From contig NZ_SMAJ01000005.1 of NCBI RefSeq assembly GCF_004346225.1, positions 124,001-188,000 on the forward strand: 64,000 nt of DNA. The letters are read 5' to 3'. The translations under genes and the position numbers were made by a program. The notes below the pieces were generated by a model, which worked only from the letters and a program-made list of their open reading frames with translations, made no database searches and was not told the origin of the DNA. Shown here piece by piece: positions 61,789 through 64,000 of the stretch. This stretch comes from Paralcaligenes ureilyticus. GTDB lineage: Bacteria; Pseudomonadota; Gammaproteobacteria; Burkholderiales; Burkholderiaceae_B. Position 1 is the first letter of the stretch; each line of letters opens with the position of its first letter.

Positions 61789-61884
61789 GGCGGGCGTCTG
61801 GCCGTCGCATCGCGCGAGGCTGATGGCCTGCTGCACGCGGCCGCCTCACCCAGGCTAATGCAGGCCTATGCGGTGGGGCGTTAG
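61789..61884 (+). pseudogene. Remnant of a third ggt 3' end
   Basis: The frame reads GGRLAVASREADGLLHAAAS then PRLMQAYAVGR and a stop. It repeats the C-terminus of ggt 2 (RLTAASRDTDGLLRAAAS, PRLMQAYAVGR) with about five residue changes. Nothing upstream of 61789 is ggt-like. It is a leftover of a duplication whose body was lost, with REPs at the junction. Confidence 0.85.
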
Positions 61885-61905
61885 AGAGTCTGGTTTTATA
61901 AGCTA

Positions 61906-61934
61906 TTGACGCGCCGTCCGTTATTCTCTACATT
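61906..61934 (+). promoter_or_regulatory. Sigma-70 promoter of the Bug/OCD operon
   Basis: TTGACG (61906-61911), a 17-base spacer and TACATT (61929-61934). The -35 matches consensus at 5 of 6 and the -10 at 4 of 6. The leader to the Bug start would be about 145 bases. The palindrome at 61932-61955 overlaps the -10 and start site. Confidence 0.75.
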
Positions 61935-61955
61935 ATGTATATGTCTATACATAAT
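61932..61955. promoter_or_regulatory. 24-bp palindromic operator overlapping the -10
   Basis: ATTATGTATA-TGTC-TATACATAAT has perfect 10-bp arms. It covers the -10 region and start point, the position of a classical repressor site. The TGTATA/TATACA cores resemble GntR-family (FadR or VanR subgroup) operators; no such regulator gene lies inside the window on this side. Confidence 0.8.
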
Positions 61956-62088
61956 TATGCAAACCCATTTTTTTAGTAAACAGGCCGCGCAATCTTGTGA
62001 TTGCCGACCCGTTATGTCTTGTAGCTCTAGAGTTGTCGGATCCCTGTTGGCAAACATTTAAGGCTAATTCGCACCATCGGAGACTTTT

Positions 62089-63075
62089 ATGAGTATCGTA
62101 AAGAAAATAGCTGGGTTATTGGTGGGCGTGGTATCGCTTGCCTCAATGGGCAATGCGTTTGCGGCAAGTGCGGGAACCTATCCGGATCGATCCGTTAAGT
62201 TGATAGTTCCGTTCGCGGCGGCAGGCATAGCGGACACGCTTGCACGAATTGTTGCTCAGCATTTGGCGGAAAAATGGAAGCAGTCGGTCATTGTTGAAAA
62301 TAAACCTGGGGCGGCTGGCAATATAGGTATGTCCATGGGGGCCAAGGCTGCTCCAGATGGTTATACCCTGGTGCTGGCGCCCGTAGGAAACCTGACCGTC
62401 AATGAATTGTTATTCACGAAATTGACTTTTAAAGTGGCGGATTTTGCGCCCATTACCGAGTTGGCAGCTTCGCCAAACGTATTGGTCGTTGGGAAAAAAA
62501 TGCCGGTGAAGAGTTTTGCCGAATTTATCAGCTATGCAAAAGCCAATCCGGACAAGGTTGATTTTTCTTCGCCGGGTATAGGCAGCGGAGCCCATCTGGC
62601 CGGCGAGTTATTGAAGCAAATGGCGGGAATCAACATGCTGCATGTACCTTATGCGGGAATGTCGCCGGCGTTAAACGATGTGATAGCGGGAAATGTGAGT
62701 GCCATGTTCGCCGGCATTTCCACTGTTCTGCCCTATATCAAAGATGGCAAATTGACTGCTCTGGCCGTAGCTGGCCCCGAGCAACTCCCGGAGTTGCCCG
62801 GCGTTCCTACCGTATCCGACAGTGGATATAAAGGGTTCGATGTGACTTCCTGGTATGGATTGATCACGCAAAAAAATGTTCCCCAGGCGATTGTCCAGAA
62901 AATACAGAAAGACGTCGCTGCAGTTCTGAGTGATGTAAACGTCAAGAATAAACTATCGGCGCTGGGCGTTACGACGGTTGGAAGCACGCCTGAGGATTTT
63001 TCCAAAAAAATAGCGGCAGATACGAAAAACTGGGGCGCCATTATTAAAAAGGCAAACATTAAACCTCTGCAGTAG
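62089..63075 (+). CDS. Bug-family (TctC-like) solute-binding protein
   Basis: A 328-residue periplasmic protein. Signal peptide MSIVKKIAGLLVGVVSLASM ends near AFAA. TYPDRSVKLIVPFAAAGIAD shows the usual VPF-AAG loop and VIVENKPGAAGNIG the second Bug motif. It is the first gene of an operon with an ornithine-cyclodeaminase-family enzyme 13 bases downstream. It probably binds the amino acid or imino acid that enzyme handles; this is an inference from context. Confidence 0.92.
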   Translation: MSIVKKIAGLLVGVVSLASMGNAFAASAGTYPDRSVKLIVPFAAAGIADTLARIVAQHLAEKWKQSVIVENKPGAAGNIGMSMGAKAAPDGYTLVLAPVGNLTVNELLFTKLTFKVADFAPITELAASPNVLVVGKKMPVKSFAEFISYAKANPDKVDFSSPGIGSGAHLAGELLKQMAGINMLHVPYAGMSPALNDVIAGNVSAMFAGISTVLPYIKDGKLTALAVAGPEQLPELPGVPTVSDSGYKGFDVTSWYGLITQKNVPQAIVQKIQKDVAAVLSDVNVKNKLSALGVTTVGSTPEDFSKKIAADTKNWGAIIKKANIKPLQ

Positions 63076-63088
63076 ATAGGAGCTTTAG

Positions 63089-64000
63089 GTGCAATCAATA
63101 AATATTACCTACTTGAATGGGCCGGATATCGAAGCGTTATCGCTTACCGATGCAGAAATATTGGCTGCGGTTGAGTCTGCTCTGTTGGCACAGGGGAAAA
63201 AAGAAACGGTTATCGAGCCCAGGGTGCACTTGGTGCCTGAATCATCGGACAAAGGGCATTTCAATGTCTTGAGAGGGTATATAAAGTCTTTGGATGTCGC
63301 AGGCATCAAGGTTGTAGGGGACTTTGTTGATAATTACAAAGTCGACCTGCCTTCGGAGCTTGCCCTGTTGAGTCTGTTCTCCCCTGTAACGGGCAAACCG
63401 CTAGCCATTATTAATGCGACATCCATTACAGACATGCGCACGGGCGCGGTCACTGCGTTGGGTGCAAAATATCTGGCAAGGAAAAACAGTAAAGTTCTTG
63501 GGCACATTGGATCGCGAGGGACATCTTATTGGAATGTGAGGTTGTTGGATTCCTTATACGATTTTGATGAAATCCGTGTTCATTCCAAAAGGCCTGAAAG
63601 CCAGAATGCGTTTGCTGAACGGCTATCCCGGGATTTAAAGAAACCGGTTATTGCTGTCAACAATTGGGAAGATTGCGTACGCGACGCCGATATTATTGTA
63701 GAGGCGTCCCGTTTACCTGAACCGGCTCCTTTATTAAAAACAGGGTGGATAAAGAAAGGGGCATTTGTTGTGCCTTATGGCACGATGAGTGCGGTTGAGC
63801 TATCGCTTACAGACATAATGGACAAGGTGGTGGTTGACGACTGGGGGCAATGTCGTAAAGGACTTCCTTTCGGCTCTTTGCGTGCCCACGTGGATAGCGA
63901 TAAGCTGACTGAACACAATCTTCATGCTGAGCTTGGCCAGATTGTCGCTGGATTGAAATCCGGCAGGGAAAACGATGGTGAAACCATTTTGTTCTGGCAC
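63089..64000 (+). CDS. Ornithine cyclodeaminase/mu-crystallin family protein, 3' truncated by window
   Basis: 304 codons are present and the frame is open to the edge. The start is GTG at 63089 with TAGGAG 6 bases upstream. The N-terminal part has LSLTDAEILAAVESALLAQG and GIKVVGDFVDNYKVDLPS. The NAD-binding region has KVLGHIGSRGTSYWNVRLLD, where most family members read GSGxQA. FVVPYGTMSAVELSL and VVVDDWGQCRK contain the region of the catalytic Asp. Family members deaminate ornithine to proline or reduce ketimines such as pyrroline-2-carboxylate. The GSRGTS variant of the nucleotide loop makes the exact reaction uncertain. Confidence 0.8.
   Translation, partial: MQSINITYLNGPDIEALSLTDAEILAAVESALLAQGKKETVIEPRVHLVPESSDKGHFNVLRGYIKSLDVAGIKVVGDFVDNYKVDLPSELALLSLFSPVTGKPLAIINATSITDMRTGAVTALGAKYLARKNSKVLGHIGSRGTSYWNVRLLDSLYDFDEIRVHSKRPESQNAFAERLSRDLKKPVIAVNNWEDCVRDADIIVEASRLPEPAPLLKTGWIKKGAFVVPYGTMSAVELSLTDIMDKVVVDDWGQCRKGLPFGSLRAHVDSDKLTEHNLHAELGQIVAGLKSGRENDGETILFWH

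Overview
The window looks like chromosomal DNA of a GC-rich betaproteobacterium, most likely Alcaligenaceae (Bordetella/Achromobacter/Pusillimonas relatives). This rests on the LeuS N-terminus, two Bug-type solute-binding proteins, many LysR regulators, and the general style of the housekeeping proteins. It is an inference from protein appearance; no 16S rRNA is present.

Layout. 0-13 kb is mostly housekeeping: leuS (partial), rpmG, rpmB, a Bcr/CflA exporter, cfa, a MATE exporter with a membrane glycosyltransferase, rpmE2, kynB, radC, fkpB-ispH, a DsbA-like isomerase and a DUF945 protein, then tRNA-Thr(CGT). 13.4-31.3 kb is accessory-looking. It holds a broken antitoxin, ycaO, a six-gene operon (GntR, TauT/SsuABC-like ABC importer, GMC oxidoreductase, enolase-superfamily enzyme), an EcsC protein, and a LysR-controlled cluster encoding a biotin-dependent acyl-CoA carboxylase in three parts, an ADP-forming acyl-CoA ligase and a Bug protein. 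An inverted pair of ~100-bp repeats flanks this 17.6-kb stretch. 31-50 kb holds an OB-fold secreted protein, dbpA, a 1399-residue Pls/PosA-type NRPS, azoR with a LysR, an RND pump, a small fatty-acid hydroxylase, an aldo/keto reductase, TetR/VOC, hemerythrin and an FMN reductase. 50-62 kb is a gamma-glutamyl/glutathione-type utilisation locus: LysR, ggt, a GsiABCD-like ABC importer with a fused ATPase, a second binding protein and a second ggt. The window ends in a Bug plus ornithine-cyclodeaminase-family operon behind a strong promoter overlapped by a 24-bp palindrome.

The most striking non-coding signal is repeats. About 27 copies of a GTAG-headed REP hairpin are spread through intergenic DNA, several as inverted pairs (REPINs) with a constant spacer core. 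The hairpin stem exists in at least six sequence versions that keep base pairing. One copy sits in frame inside the NRPS gene, between 12-bp direct repeats. Two exactly 230-bp dyad elements 43 kb apart also differ by compensatory changes, and a third dyad of 222 bp has 32-bp arms. These repeats, the inverted-repeat-flanked catabolic block and the duplicated ggt/binding-protein locus are the main points of interest. I found no CRISPR array, prophage or intact insertion sequence.
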